Virus record (IMG/VR): IMGVR_UViG_3300024259_002316
Location: 1 to 64,000 of that record
DNA: 64,000 bases
DNA from: a virus
Direction: 5' to 3' (one strand)
Within the stretch, counting starts at the first letter, position 1, and each line of letters starts with the position of its first letter. Position numbers and translations under genes: made by a program. The notes under the pieces are model-generated. The model was given only the letters and a program-made list of their open reading frames with translations. It was not told the DNA's origin and ran no database searches. Positions 1 through 10,150 of the stretch are shown in pieces.

Positions 1-999
1 GTATGCAACAGCAAATATCGCCTTTTTCCCCGCTTGTTTAGCGTCTCTTACCCAATCAATAAACCATTGCACCTCCACAGCATTTTTATCTTCCAAGAAA
101 TTATTTTCACACATTACCCCATCAATATCGCCCAAATTTGTACGAATAGCATTAGTAAATGCTTCTTTATAAGTTCCAGGAGTTCCCCCATAAAACCATC
201 CGTTAGTTATAATTAGAGGTTTTTGTGCAAGCCTACTAACCGCTTCTTCAATAATACTAATATATTGGCTAATATATAATGTAGTTTGTTGAGCAGCGGT
301 GCCCCCCGAAATATAATAAAGATTTTGAGTATTAAATGGGACATCATTATACATTTGCATGATACTTATAAATACATTATCCACAAATACTGCATTATCT
401 TTACACATATCAATAGTGCTTAACATAACTCGAACGCAATACTCTCTAACAGCAGCATTATTAAAATTAAAATGCATTCTCATACGATTATAATCAGGAG
501 AAGACCAATACTGTGCAGGTATAACAATGGTTTTTCCCTGCTGATAATCTTCTAATAAACTATTCGGTACGGGTTTAGTATCCTCTCCAAGGATAGGAAC
601 ATTATCTGCTCCGACATCAATACCAAGCACTATCTCCGCCCCCTTCATCTCTTTATTTATTTTGCTAATCTCAGCTTCTTGAAGGATTCCTAAACGTATT
701 CTACCGTCTACCTCATATTTATCACAAATTGCACTAATTTCTGATTTAGAGAGAGTTGTTATATATTGATCTATTAATACGTGATCTCTATTAACATTAA
801 TATAGTATGCCATAGTTTTAAATGAAACATATTTATAATGAAATAAATTTTCATATGGATAGTGTGCTGATGTAAAATCGACTAGTCCTTCAGGCTGTGG
901 ATGCTCAGTTCCATCAAATGCCCTATGCTCATAAAAGTGTAAGTAATGATTAAAAGCTGAATTTATCTTCATTGCTGCTTCTTCTCTCGTTAATACCAT
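1..999 (-). CDS. Tail fibre / putative glycoside-hydrolase-like protein, 3' truncated by window edge
   Basis: The frame is open from an ATG at 999 (AAGGAAA upstream) to the window edge, 333 codons without a stop, so the C-terminus is missing. The product closely matches the C-terminal half of the protein at 40218-44255. Shared blocks include HYLxFYEHR, EGLVD, YKYxSFK, LIDQYITTL, DYQQGxTIV, REYCVRVML, TNGWFYG, TPGTYKEAF and IDGVM. It begins where the beta-helix part of the relative ends, so this is the enzymatic or receptor-binding module alone. The TNGWF and IDGVMxEN blocks resemble hypothetical TIM-barrel glycoside hydrolases (GHL10/GHL15 type); that fold is inferred from memory. Location next to a long fibre suggests a virion appendage, perhaps one that degrades host surface glycans. 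Confidence 0.7.
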   Translation of the reverse strand, partial: MVLTREEAAMKINSAFNHYLHFYEHRAFDGTEHPQPEGLVDFTSAHYPYENLFHYKYVSFKTMAYYINVNRDHVLIDQYITTLSKSEISAICDKYEVDGRIRLGILQEAEISKINKEMKGAEIVLGIDVGADNVPILGEDTKPVPNSLLEDYQQGKTIVIPAQYWSSPDYNRMRMHFNFNNAAVREYCVRVMLSTIDMCKDNAVFVDNVFISIMQMYNDVPFNTQNLYYISGGTAAQQTTLYISQYISIIEEAVSRLAQKPLIITNGWFYGGTPGTYKEAFTNAIRTNLGDIDGVMCENNFLEDKNAVEVQWFIDWVRDAKQAGKKAIFAVAY

Positions 1000-1032
1000 A
1001 TTTGTTTTCCTTTCATTTTATATATCGACCTT

Positions 1033-4000
1033 TTACTTAACAAGTCTTTGTCTACTTCCTAACATATTTATTTCAAAATGAATATCAAATTCAAGTAGAG
1101 CAGGACTTTCATCAGCAGCCACGCTTGCCCAAGTGTCGTCTCCCCCTGTATCACTTCTATAAATTCTAACCATTATTATATGAGATATTTTTAGACCAGC
1201 ACCGCTCACCAACACATCACTAGTTATTTCGTGTTGATGATTAACACCAGAACAAGCATCTGACAAATCAACGGTAGCTGTCGGCCCATATACTCCATTA
1301 ATATTTGCTGCTGTATAATCAATTTTCCACCCTACCAAAGCCCCACTTTCAGCAGCTCCGTATTCTGCTGGAGTCCAATGAATATGAAAATGCAAATCAG
1401 AACCTTCTTTATATGTATGAGGCATTTGACAAGATGCATGCACCTCATCATTTTTCTTAAATTTATAAACTTTAAGAGTCGCCCCAGATCCTCCTGGTTG
1501 CCAATCTTCAAGTGTAGGATCAGCAACTCCTGGAAAAGAAAAAGCTCCTGGAACAATCCTAACATCATCCCAAGTAGTAGCATCTCCTTCTAATACAAAT
1601 TCTCCAAACACGCTTAGATAACCATCTACTGCAAGATCATCATTAATATTTATTACTTGAGTAAGTGGCCCAATACTTGGACTAGCAAAACCGATATTGA
1701 GATTTGTTCCATTATAAAAAATAAAAGATTCTTGATTATGTCCGAAATATAATCTAGAAGAATTAGAATCTATACTCACGTCTCCATCAACAACAACTGG
1801 CACATTCATTTCTATCTGATCTGCACTGGCATCTACAACAAAGGCAGTAGGGATAGAAACTGTTTCCACTCTAAAATCATCTGTTGAAGCAGACCCTCCT
1901 CCCTCATTGACAACTAGACCAGAATCAATAATTGATTGTCCTGACTGATCTCCTCCGCAAATAATTTCTTCTTGAAATGTGGTAGTTCCAACTACTTCTC
2001 CACCTATTTCTAAATGACCATCTATTAGCAAATCATCATTTATCCTTACTTTTTGAGTAAGCACCCCTATACTTGGATTAGAAAAACCAATATTAAGATC
2101 TTGTCCATTATAGAAAATATATGATTCTTTATTTTCTCCAAAATATAATCTATAAGAATTAGAGTCTATAAGAAGATCACTAGATATAAGGAGATCACCT
2201 TGGGGTTCTAATAATAAATCTCCTCCTACTTTTGCTTCCGTCGTAATTTCAAACCTATCGTCCGTATCATTCCAGAATAAACTTGCATAATCATATTTAC
2301 TATCTGCATTCGCTGCCCCTGCCATCACTATCAATATCGCCCCGCCGATATCACCTGTATCTTTAACATACAATGCCTTATCAATTATACCAAAACCTGC
2401 CAAAGGATTTCCAATCAATTCTGAGGTAGGTCTTAATACGGGATATGTTATAGCAAACGGACTAGTCTGGGCTGTTAGGGTAACTTCTGACAATATCTCC
2501 CATTTAGTATTCGTACCTGTATTAGAAGTCCATAATCCACTTTCAGAAGTTCCTGTAGTAAGTAAATTATCATCACTAAAAGTAATTAATCCTGTAGTCG
2601 TATCTGTTATTTGCAATCCTGTACCTGAAATATATTGAATTTGAGCATCTTGACTTACTCCAAATGTTATAGCTCGACTATCCCCATTAACCTGAATTTC
2701 ATCTCCTATATCTAAAATACCTGTTCCTGTTTTAATTGCTGTCCCTATTGAAGACCCTGCACAATTTGTAATCTGTAATCCATAATTATTTGTTACAGTT
2801 CCAATAGGACACGAAATATTTACTCCTGTAGAATTTGTTATAGTTCCTAAATTAGCTGCTAAATTTACTTGCACTCCAACCTGAGTGCCTATGGTATCCC
2901 AATTTATAATTGTGGTATTAATAGCAGTGATATTAGATGCAATATAATTATCTCCCGCAGCCTCTCCGTTAGTAAAACTAAAATTAATAGCAGATATAGC
3001 ATTAGTATTCATTAATGATGTGGCACTAAAATTCAATCCAAAATATGTACTATTTCCTATATTTTCACTAACAAATATTCTTGATTGACTACTTGGATTT
3101 GCTCCTACTCCAACACCACCATCAAATCTACCTGTTCCAGTAGTTGTTAAATTATCATCTTCCAAACCAATAGTTCCACTCGTAGAAGTAATAGTAGAAT
3201 TATCTCCATCTATCTGCATAGAAGTGGTTCCAATAGTTAATATTCCATCTACTAACAAGTCATCATTAATTCTCACTTTCTGAGTAAGTGGTCCAATACT
3301 TGGATTAGAAAAACCAAGATTAAGATCTTGACCATCATATTGAATGAAAGCATCTCTGTTTTCTCCAAAATACAACATAGAAGAGCCAAAATTTATACCC
3401 CCCTTACCAGATATTATATGAGCAGAAACATTATCATGGTATAATTGTAAATAACCAGCATTTGCTTCTGTATCTCCGCTACAATGAACAAAAAATGTTG
3501 GGTTAGAGTAATTAGTATTTCCTAAATTTGTCCATCTCTGATTTATATCCATAAACCTTAATGCTCGTTGTCCCGTTCCGACAAAAGTTGTCCCATACAT
3601 CATTGCATAATCGCCTACACTAAAATTATGTCCTCTATTAATAGTAAAAGTAGCATTAGAACCTATATTAAGCCCTGAAGACGCTTCCAGTATCTGACTA
3701 AATACGATTCCTGTGACAGTCCCACCAAATACCATTCTCCTATAATCATCAATCCCTATTGTCCCATATTTCTGCCCTAAATTAGTTGCTCCATAAAAAG
3801 CAAGACTAGGATTATGATTATTAGCATCGTTATGAGCGACATAGTTTGTAGCATTTTTGAAAAATTCTAAACCGATACCTGTCAAATAACTACCTAAATC
3901 AGTACCATCCCCAATTCTATTTTTGCCAATACTTATAATACTTTGTCTATTAGATGCAGAATATATCTCTAAATCATCGCCATTTATAGATATGGAACTA

Positions 4001-6510
4001 GTCCCTACAGTTAATATCCCATCAACACCCAGGTCCCCATCCACACTAATATCATCATTTACTCTTACTTTTTGAGTAAGTGGTCCTATACTTGGATTAG
4101 AAAAACCAAGATTAAGATCTTGTCCATCATAGAAAATATAAGATTCTTGATTCTCTCCAAAATATAACCTAGAAGAATTAGAATCTATAGAAACATCATC
4201 TCCGAATACCACTTGTCCTAATCCTGTTTTTATAGCATAATTATTTGTTGCTCCAGTTATGTCCCCGATCTCTATAGCGCTATTATTTGTCCCTGTAAAA
4301 TCTACATCTGGATGATAAAAACCATACCAATTAGTGATATTGATATTAGTTGCATCCATCTTATTATTAACAATTCTAAACATATAGAATTCTGTTATTG
4401 TTCCTGAAAATTCATCTGCCGCTTGATTAAGCCTATTATCCATATTGGACCATTCATCAATAGTCCCAGAAGTAGCAGCAGTAGTAACATTACAAATATT
4501 ATTAAAAACTCTAATATCACCAGTAACATTCTGAGTTCCTTGCCACCCTATAATATTCTGTAAACCATTCTTTGTTACTGTTATCGTCGCTGAAGGCTCT
4601 AGTCTCATATCTAACCATGCATTCATAGTATTATTATTTGATGTATCTTCGCTCCCTTGACCTTCAATATTGAATCTCGCATAATCTCTATCAAATCCAA
4701 TACCTATTCCAGAATCAAAATCCCCATTATCCTCTATTACAACTTGTCCACTTCCTACTTCATTAGGAGAAATAATTAAATCATGATTATCATAATATAT
4801 TGAAGCATCTTTTCCTGTCCCAAAATATGTCTTAATATTATCTCCACCTAAGTAATTATCTCCATGACTTCCGTCCATATAAAGAAGCCAATTAGTGTCG
4901 GCCGAGCCACTTATTATACCATAATAAAGATAATTAATAGAAGTCCCCACAGAGTTGCTGGTTATATCGTTATATACTCCATAATTATAAGTATTTAAAG
5001 TCCCTGACGTTAACGTCGGAGCCGATAATAATCGACTTCTTATCCCATAATTATAAACCGAGACAGAACCTACAGAATTAAGAGTCACAGTATTATTAGT
5101 TTCATTATACACTCCATTATTAAAAATAGTTGTATTCTGACCCGTGATTGTCCCTGTTCTTGCAAAAGTATTATAATTCACATAATTATATTCTTCTAAA
5201 GCTAAAATAGGAGTCGCAGAATGAGCAGAAGTAATATTTGCCTGATTATGTTGACAATAATTAACAACAGTTACCACCCCAGGAGAGCCATTAACGACAT
5301 GAGAATTAGTTAAATAATTATAATGTGCCCAACTAGAAAAGCCAATAGTAGAAGCTGGAGTTGCAATTGTTCTGACATTTTTTATAGAATAGTTCGATGC
5401 ACTTCCAGTATAAGGATTTGTATCCCCATCATTATCAATTCCTATTACATCGGCAGCAGCAAGAGTATTTGCTAATAGTCCCGCCATAGTTATATCATCA
5501 GTAGAGGTAATTTGTTCCCCTGTAATAGTTCCTGTTGTTGTAAAATCCCCAGTTCCTAAATCAACACTATCTCCCCCTTGTTCGGGATATAGAGTAGTTC
5601 CCGACCTTATCCATAAACTACCGCTCATTCCTGCTGGCATACCATCAAAAGTAAGTCCTGAACTATCAACTCCCAATCTACCCACTAAATCATTTTCATC
5701 TTCTGTTAAATGGTAAAATTCATCAATTCCATTTCCTCCCTGCAAACCACTCAAACTATTATGAGTAAAACAAGACGAACTATGAATATGCAAAGAATCC
5801 GCATTACTACCATCTGTCAAAGTATCATGTTGAGATTCAGTAAGATGATAATATTGACTATCTACCCCCCCTTGCAGTCCGCTCAAATCATTATGTGTTA
5901 TAGCTGATGAGCTATGAATGTGTAATCCATCAGCATTACCACCACTTGTAAGAGTTGATAAATTAGCATAGTCTCCAGATGTTAGATGCTGATAATCCCC
6001 TTCATTTAATCCTGATAAACTATTGTGGATATGATCAGTATGAGCCATAGATACAGCACTCTCTATAACTGCTCCTGAAGAAGTAATATCAGAAAGTTGA
6101 TTAATACTCCCAGATTTTTTCACAAAATCAGTTAGATCGATTTCTTCTTCAATATTATCTATGGCTGCCGTAATTAAACTATTAACATCTTCTTCAGTAG
6201 TAAGCTTATCATGAGTGTGTAAACTATCTGCATCTGAACTTGTCCCCCCTGTTAAAACATCTAAACCTTCATGGCTATGATCATACACAGCAGAGATATA
6301 AGTTTGACCTTTATTAACACCTTTTTTAATGATTTGAACAGTATAATTTCTTATAATAGCAGAGTTAGCAAGATTTTCTGGCGTATTATTCCCTACCTTT
6401 AAAAGATCTACTGTTTCCCCTGCTTTAATTATATAAGGAGAAATGATATCTGATAAAGCTAAAGATTCTGAATAATTATTTGTAACAAACCAAGTTTCTA
6501 CTATTGCCAT
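1033..6510 (-). CDS. Very long repeat-containing tail fibre protein (1825 aa)
   Basis: I chose the ATG at 6510 (MAIVETWFV) because the residues before it look like translated leader and a terminator lies just upstream; an in-frame ATG at 6636 would add 42 residues. Residues about 160-290 hold repeats built on HIHSSS, HNxLSGLQGG and YHLTExE, which are common in phage fibre shafts. A second repeat family follows, with core YFGENxESxIFYxG, NPSIGPLTQ and INDDLxVDG, at DNA positions about 1621-1780, 2026-2175, 3253-3385 and 4042-4190, plus two degenerate copies. The last 150 residues form a distinct C-terminal domain (HFHIHWTP block), probably a head or receptor-binding domain. Gly/Asn/Ser/Thr-rich composition fits a trimeric beta-structured fibre. 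The exact receptor role is inferred. Confidence 0.85.
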   Translation of the reverse strand: MAIVETWFVTNNYSESLALSDIISPYIIKAGETVDLLKVGNNTPENLANSAIIRNYTVQIIKKGVNKGQTYISAVYDHSHEGLDVLTGGTSSDADSLHTHDKLTTEEDVNSLITAAIDNIEEEIDLTDFVKKSGSINQLSDITSSGAVIESAVSMAHTDHIHNSLSGLNEGDYQHLTSGDYANLSTLTSGGNADGLHIHSSSAITHNDLSGLQGGVDSQYYHLTESQHDTLTDGSNADSLHIHSSSCFTHNSLSGLQGGNGIDEFYHLTEDENDLVGRLGVDSSGLTFDGMPAGMSGSLWIRSGTTLYPEQGGDSVDLGTGDFTTTGTITGEQITSTDDITMAGLLANTLAAADVIGIDNDGDTNPYTGSASNYSIKNVRTIATPASTIGFSSWAHYNYLTNSHVVNGSPGVVTVVNYCQHNQANITSAHSATPILALEEYNYVNYNTFARTGTITGQNTTIFNNGVYNETNNTVTLNSVGSVSVYNYGIRSRLLSAPTLTSGTLNTYNYGVYNDITSNSVGTSINYLYYGIISGSADTNWLLYMDGSHGDNYLGGDNIKTYFGTGKDASIYYDNHDLIISPNEVGSGQVVIEDNGDFDSGIGIGFDRDYARFNIEGQGSEDTSNNNTMNAWLDMRLEPSATITVTKNGLQNIIGWQGTQNVTGDIRVFNNICNVTTAATSGTIDEWSNMDNRLNQAADEFSGTITEFYMFRIVNNKMDATNINITNWYGFYHPDVDFTGTNNSAIEIGDITGATNNYAIKTGLGQVVFGDDVSIDSNSSRLYFGENQESYIFYDGQDLNLGFSNPSIGPLTQKVRVNDDISVDGDLGVDGILTVGTSSISINGDDLEIYSASNRQSIISIGKNRIGDGTDLGSYLTGIGLEFFKNATNYVAHNDANNHNPSLAFYGATNLGQKYGTIGIDDYRRMVFGGTVTGIVFSQILEASSGLNIGSNATFTINRGHNFSVGDYAMMYGTTFVGTGQRALRFMDINQRWTNLGNTNYSNPTFFVHCSGDTEANAGYLQLYHDNVSAHIISGKGGINFGSSMLYFGENRDAFIQYDGQDLNLGFSNPSIGPLTQKVRINDDLLVDGILTIGTTSMQIDGDNSTITSTSGTIGLEDDNLTTTGTGRFDGGVGVGANPSSQSRIFVSENIGNSTYFGLNFSATSLMNTNAISAINFSFTNGEAAGDNYIASNITAINTTIINWDTIGTQVGVQVNLAANLGTITNSTGVNISCPIGTVTNNYGLQITNCAGSSIGTAIKTGTGILDIGDEIQVNGDSRAITFGVSQDAQIQYISGTGLQITDTTTGLITFSDDNLLTTGTSESGLWTSNTGTNTKWEILSEVTLTAQTSPFAITYPVLRPTSELIGNPLAGFGIIDKALYVKDTGDIGGAILIVMAGAANADSKYDYASLFWNDTDDRFEITTEAKVGGDLLLEPQGDLLISSDLLIDSNSYRLYFGENKESYIFYNGQDLNIGFSNPSIGVLTQKVRINDDLLIDGHLEIGGEVVGTTTFQEEIICGGDQSGQSIIDSGLVVNEGGGSASTDDFRVETVSIPTAFVVDASADQIEMNVPVVVDGDVSIDSNSSRLYFGHNQESFIFYNGTNLNIGFASPSIGPLTQVININDDLAVDGYLSVFGEFVLEGDATTWDDVRIVPGAFSFPGVADPTLEDWQPGGSGATLKVYKFKKNDEVHASCQMPHTYKEGSDLHFHIHWTPAEYGAAESGALVGWKIDYTAANINGVYGPTATVDLSDACSGVNHQHEITSDVLVSGAGLKISHIIMVRIYRSDTGGDDTWASVAADESPALLEFDIHFEINMLGSRQRLVK

Positions 6511-6611
6511 CTTCTGTTCTTTCAAATATAAAAGGACATATTTATATACCTTTATATTTAAACTTAATTTAGTTAAAACCTTGTTTTTTATGATAGAGAT
6601 ATGAACTAATA

Positions 6612-6643
6612 AAAAACCGTGGCCCATCAAAACCACGGTTTTT
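6612..6643. terminator. Bidirectional rho-independent terminator
   Basis: The 11-bp perfect stem AAAAACCGTGG/CCACGGTTTTT encloses a 10-nt loop. The A-run on one side and T-run on the other let it act in both directions. On the minus strand it would end transcripts from the 2H phosphoesterase side before the long fibre gene. The space from 6644 to 6777 holds no other convincing feature. Confidence 0.85.
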
Positions 6644-6777
6644 AGTTAAATATAGGCTTAACCAAACCTTTAACAAAGACTCTTTATTGCTCTTTTGAAT
6701 TTATATCCTCATTCTCACAAAAATATTCTAGTCTTTGTTTTATACTTCTTTATTCTACATATTAGATTAAAATTCCT

Positions 6778-7302
6778 CTATAATTTTATCTCTGTCTCTT
6801 CATCTTTATTGTTAATAAAAACAATCTTATCAAAGGCAATCTCTTCTCCCTCCATAAAATCATTTCCTCCAAACTGATAAGATTCTCCCTTCTCAACATA
6901 AGCAATAGTACAATGTGGCTTATAAACATCATGAGTCTCTTCTACATCTAAAGTTCTCTTTATATCCTCATGTATTTTTCTAAGATCCTCACTAATAATT
7001 TCAATCTTGACTACATCAAAATCCTCATTATTCTTAAAATAACCTACTTTTCCAAGTTTTACCTTTATATTTTGGTATTTTTGAGCAATATCTCTGACTG
7101 CTTCAACACTATTATCACATACTCCATAGATAACTGTCACATGTATGTCTGATTCTCTCCCTTTGCCCTCCTCTTTACATAAAATAGAATTAGGTATATT
7201 ATCCTTCCCCCACGATTTTATCTCATTAGAGAGCCTCTCAGGCAGTCTGACGGCAATCCATCCCTTACACTCTTCTTTTTTTGCTTTTTTATACCAATTC
7301 AT
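6778..7302 (-). CDS. 2H phosphoesterase family protein (CPDase/LigT-like)
   Basis: This 174-residue protein carries two H-x-T motifs, HVT at residues 54-56 and HCT at 130-132, each in a beta-strand context (HVTVIY and HCTIAY). That pair defines the 2H phosphoesterase superfamily, whose members hydrolyse 2',3'-cyclic phosphates on RNA, ADP-ribose 1'',2''-cyclic phosphate or 2'-5' bonds. It starts with the tag MNWYKKAKK seen on several unrelated proteins here. The preceding sequence GAGGAGATATAAGC supplies a good ribosome binding site. Its position inside the virion block is odd for an enzyme. The substrate cannot be told from sequence; RNA-end or ADP-ribose chemistry would fit the RNA ligase, kinase and macro-domain genes elsewhere in the window. 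Confidence 0.8.
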   Translation of the reverse strand: MNWYKKAKKEECKGWIAVRLPERLSNEIKSWGKDNIPNSILCKEEGKGRESDIHVTVIYGVCDNSVEAVRDIAQKYQNIKVKLGKVGYFKNNEDFDVVKIEIISEDLRKIHEDIKRTLDVEETHDVYKPHCTIAYVEKGESYQFGGNDFMEGEEIAFDKIVFINNKDEETEIKL

Positions 7303-7332
7303 GCTTATATCTCCTCAATATCCCTTTTTTTA

Positions 7333-8544
7333 TCATATTGTAAATGGAGTACCTCCTATTTGCCATTTAGTTGTAGTTCCATTAATATTAGCATTAGTAT
7401 TATGATTATACCAATTCCCACCACTTATTTTTCTACCTGTAGCATAATTACCTGAACCATCATCAATATTAGAATACCATCCACTTGAGGCAATAGAAGC
7501 AAATTCATCCTCACCAACTTTACTTCCAACCCCAGAATTGTATATAGCTGCAACTTGAGCATCAGTTAATAGAGTATTATTATAAAATCTAATATCATCT
7601 ATATCACCTCTATGATGAAAATCGTACGATCCAACATCTTTGGTTGCACCTATTGTTAAATCATTAGTATTAGCAACAGTATCAATAGAAACAGAATCAT
7701 TATCAGAACTATACAATTCTCCATTAAAATAGAATTTAGCCCTATAAGAAGTTGCTGGATCTCCCGTCTGAAACTTCTGATAAACAACAGCCAGATGATA
7801 CCATATCCCTGTAGCCAAACTTATAGTATCACTGGCATAATCACTATTGTTACCTCCATCGCTATATATAATCAATGCCAACTGCTTAGCTGTACTCCCA
7901 TAACTAAATTCAAACCCACCATCTGCTACCGCTCCAGCGTCTAGAGTTGACACGAGTGTAGGAATATCAAATGAATCAAATTGCGCCCAAAGAGAAATAC
8001 TAAAACTATAATCTCCAGGATGGAATACTACATCATAAGGAACACTTAAAGGTGGGCTGCCTGATCCACTAAATTTCAAAAAGTACCTAACTACCTCATT
8101 CCAATCGTCAACATCATAACCAGCTTTTTCACACAGATTAACCCAACCGACAAGAGGAACGCCAAACCCATACGACCAATAATCAACCATCTCAACATTA
8201 ATCCAATGATCCAATTTTTCTTTAGAAGTTCCAACAAAACTACTATTTCTAATTACAAAATTATTTACTGACTGAACTGCGGAGATAAGGTCTCCGATAG
8301 TACCATCTATTTTAAGAGAAGAAATATAAGAAATATTAAAAGGAGCTAACAAGGCATTTTCTATTTCTAGTGCTGCATCTTCATCGGCAACAGATGGAAC
8401 TTCATCAGGATAATTAAACGTAGTAACATCTACAATAGCATCTACCGCTGTTCTACTATCATCTTCTATTGTTTCTAAAGAAGATTCTATAGAAGCATAT
8501 GCTTTTGCTATTGTATCATACAATATTTTATCTATTTGCGCCAT
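7333..8544 (-). CDS. LamG/concanavalin-A-like domain virion protein
   Basis: The protein has 403 residues. Residues about 155-345 show the LamG_3 pattern: a strand-rich SISLWAQF block, WYHLAVVY, KFYFNGEL, LTIGA, and the closing DIDDIRFYNxTLLTDAQVAAIYN signature. Such domains bind carbohydrate or act as adhesion modules in phage tail fibres and host-contact proteins. The N-terminal 100 residues are helical and may anchor it to another fibre or baseplate protein. The C-terminus contains a short Asn/Gly-rich strand segment. It lies between the long fibre and the capsid cluster on the same strand, which supports a virion role. Confidence 0.75.
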   Translation of the reverse strand: MAQIDKILYDTIAKAYASIESSLETIEDDSRTAVDAIVDVTTFNYPDEVPSVADEDAALEIENALLAPFNISYISSLKIDGTIGDLISAVQSVNNFVIRNSSFVGTSKEKLDHWINVEMVDYWSYGFGVPLVGWVNLCEKAGYDVDDWNEVVRYFLKFSGSGSPPLSVPYDVVFHPGDYSFSISLWAQFDSFDIPTLVSTLDAGAVADGGFEFSYGSTAKQLALIIYSDGGNNSDYASDTISLATGIWYHLAVVYQKFQTGDPATSYRAKFYFNGELYSSDNDSVSIDTVANTNDLTIGATKDVGSYDFHHRGDIDDIRFYNNTLLTDAQVAAIYNSGVGSKVGEDEFASIASSGWYSNIDDGSGNYATGRKISGGNWYNHNTNANINGTTTKWQIGGTPFTI

Positions 8545-8588
8545 AATTTAACTCTATCAATACTCACTAATAATTCTCCAATTCATAT

Positions 8589-9113
8589 TTATTTAAATAT
8601 ACCTCTTAGTAACTCTTCCGTTCTTCTTTGGATGTTAAGAAAATTCTCATAATAAGCACTAAAAACATCACCAGATCCGATAGATTGAGGCTCATATCCA
8701 GAAATAGATTTTCTTTTTAAATTCTTTAGATAAGATAATTCTTTTTTTAAAGCAGATATATAACCTTTTAAATGCTCTTTTGTCTTCTCTCTGTCTTTAC
8801 TAAGTCCTATATCTAATTTTTTAGACCGTGTAGAAAGGTTTGGATTTTTTAATATACCTTGTATCTCTTCAAGAGTTTCTTCTATTTCAAAAATAAGACT
8901 ATTTAAGTCCATTTCTAATAACTTTCCTATGTCATCTATAGGGACATTATATCCTTCTCTCCCACGGTATCTTTTTAATGGTGATGAAGCTTCTGGAACC
9001 CAATCTTGCTCATTAGGATCTTTCCCTGTTAAAAATGTATATTCCTCTTCATCAGGAATATAAGGGTCTCCTAATCTCCTATCTATTATTCGTGATTTTT
9101 TATACCAATTCAT
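8589..9113 (-). CDS. Hypothetical helical protein with MNWYKK N-terminal tag
   Basis: No family is recognised. I chose the ATG at 9113 (MNWYKKSRI) because it sits one base after the upstream gene's stop (TAATATG), whereas the longer frame would start inside that gene. The 174-residue product has an acidic N-terminal third followed by long Lys/Glu/Leu-rich helices (about residues 65-150) that look like a coiled coil. Its main interest is the N-terminal tag shared with the 2H phosphoesterase, the HTH-repeat protein and the P-loop kinase. Close coupling suggests co-translation with the upstream gene. Confidence 0.7.
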   Translation of the reverse strand: MNWYKKSRIIDRRLGDPYIPDEEEYTFLTGKDPNEQDWVPEASSPLKRYRGREGYNVPIDDIGKLLEMDLNSLIFEIEETLEEIQGILKNPNLSTRSKKLDIGLSKDREKTKEHLKGYISALKKELSYLKNLKRKSISGYEPQSIGSGDVFSAYYENFLNIQRRTEELLRGIFK

Positions 9114-9114
9114 A

Positions 9115-10065
9115 TTAAACAGATGCTTCCTGCTGAACTTCATCAGGATAGGTGTGATTGTTGATGATATCCATGTATTTGTTATAAGTATTATAAGTCT
9201 TTGCTGAATCTTGACTAGGATCATTTTTAAGTATTAAAATAAATTGATTTAAACGATTTATTGCCTGTTGCCTATTATTATACGTTAATAATAAACCCTT
9301 TAAACCACCTATATTTTCCCAATACTTTAATTGTCTTTCCGATTGCATCTTACGTTCTTCTATGTCTTCAAAACGCCTTTTTTGAGCTTCTGATGCTTGC
9401 TCCCTAAGAGCTTGATCTTCCCATCTCTTCTTTAACTTTTCAGAATGATGTTTTTTGTGTTTTGGATCTTTAAAACGCTCCCTTTGTATTTTTGATCTTT
9501 CCTTTATCATATTTGGATCTATTGCTAACTCCCTCATTCTTTCAGCATTCTGTTCTCTTAATTCTGGATTATCTATATATACCTGTTTTATCTTTTCTGA
9601 CAACTGCTCTCTTTCTTTTGGGTCTTCAAAACGCTTTTTGACCCTTTCTGATTGTTGATCCCTAAGATCTTGATCTTCCCACATTTTTTTAAATTTTTCT
9701 GATAAAGAAGGAACATTCCATTTATTTTTATTGCTAATGTTAGATATCATTCTTATAGATGTATTAAACATCTTAGATATTTTTGAAAACGATACTCCAG
9801 ATTCTACTAACTCTTTTATTTTTTCTAATTGTTGGGGAGAAAAAACTTTTGTGTTTGTTTCTCTAGTTTTTTCTAATCGAGTAGGAACTTTCCATTTATT
9901 CTCTCTAACTATATTTCTAAGAGTAACAACCGAAATTCCAAACATCTTAGATATTTTTGAAAACGTCATACCCTCTTCTGCAAGCTGCTGAATCTGTTTT
10001 AATTGTTCAGGAGAAAATTTTATCTTACGATAAGATATCTTTATTTGTCTCTTATACCAATTCAT
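9115..10065 (-). CDS. Protein with two HTH motifs and about 23-residue charged repeats (homing-endonuclease-associated type)
   Basis: The start is set at 10065 (MNWYKRQIK) by the recurring tag; an in-frame ATG at 10083 adds six residues. Residues about 12-50 and 62-100 are near-duplicate helix-turn-helix units, each reading FSxxQLxxIxxL, then FSKISKMF and a W-K/N-VP ending. Residues about 105-245 are tandem copies of a unit built on SExxKKRxEDxxxRxQ. That organisation resembles the DNA-binding NUMOD-type modules attached to homing endonucleases, but I see no HNH, GIY-YIG or LAGLIDADG catalytic motif. It may be a DNA-binding remnant of a homing protein or a regulator. It is 3' coupled to the helical tagged protein. 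Confidence 0.65.
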   Translation of the reverse strand: MNWYKRQIKISYRKIKFSPEQLKQIQQLAEEGMTFSKISKMFGISVVTLRNIVRENKWKVPTRLEKTRETNTKVFSPQQLEKIKELVESGVSFSKISKMFNTSIRMISNISNKNKWNVPSLSEKFKKMWEDQDLRDQQSERVKKRFEDPKEREQLSEKIKQVYIDNPELREQNAERMRELAIDPNMIKERSKIQRERFKDPKHKKHHSEKLKKRWEDQALREQASEAQKRRFEDIEERKMQSERQLKYWENIGGLKGLLLTYNNRQQAINRLNQFILILKNDPSQDSAKTYNTYNKYMDIINNHTYPDEVQQEASV

Positions 10066-10110
10066 ATTAGTATAATTCTCCAATCTCTATTAAATCCCTT
10101 CTTTTTGGAC

Positions 10111-10140
10111 AAAAAAAAGCCACCTATAAAAGTGGCTCTC
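10111..10140 (-). terminator. Rho-independent terminator
   Basis: An AGCCAC...GTGGCT stem with a short A/T loop is preceded by eight A's on the plus strand, a U-tract on the minus transcript. It ends the transcript of the small basic protein at 10151-10393. Confidence 0.85.
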
Positions 10141-10150
10141 TAAAAAATAA

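Noticed and set aside
6539-6546. TATAAATA, a T4-like late-promoter sequence, upstream of the long fibre gene (also at 11605-11612, 32533-32540 and 37026-37033)
   Set aside because: In such AT-rich DNA about twenty copies are expected by chance in both strands of the window; one copy would make a leaderless transcript. Not listed as promoters.
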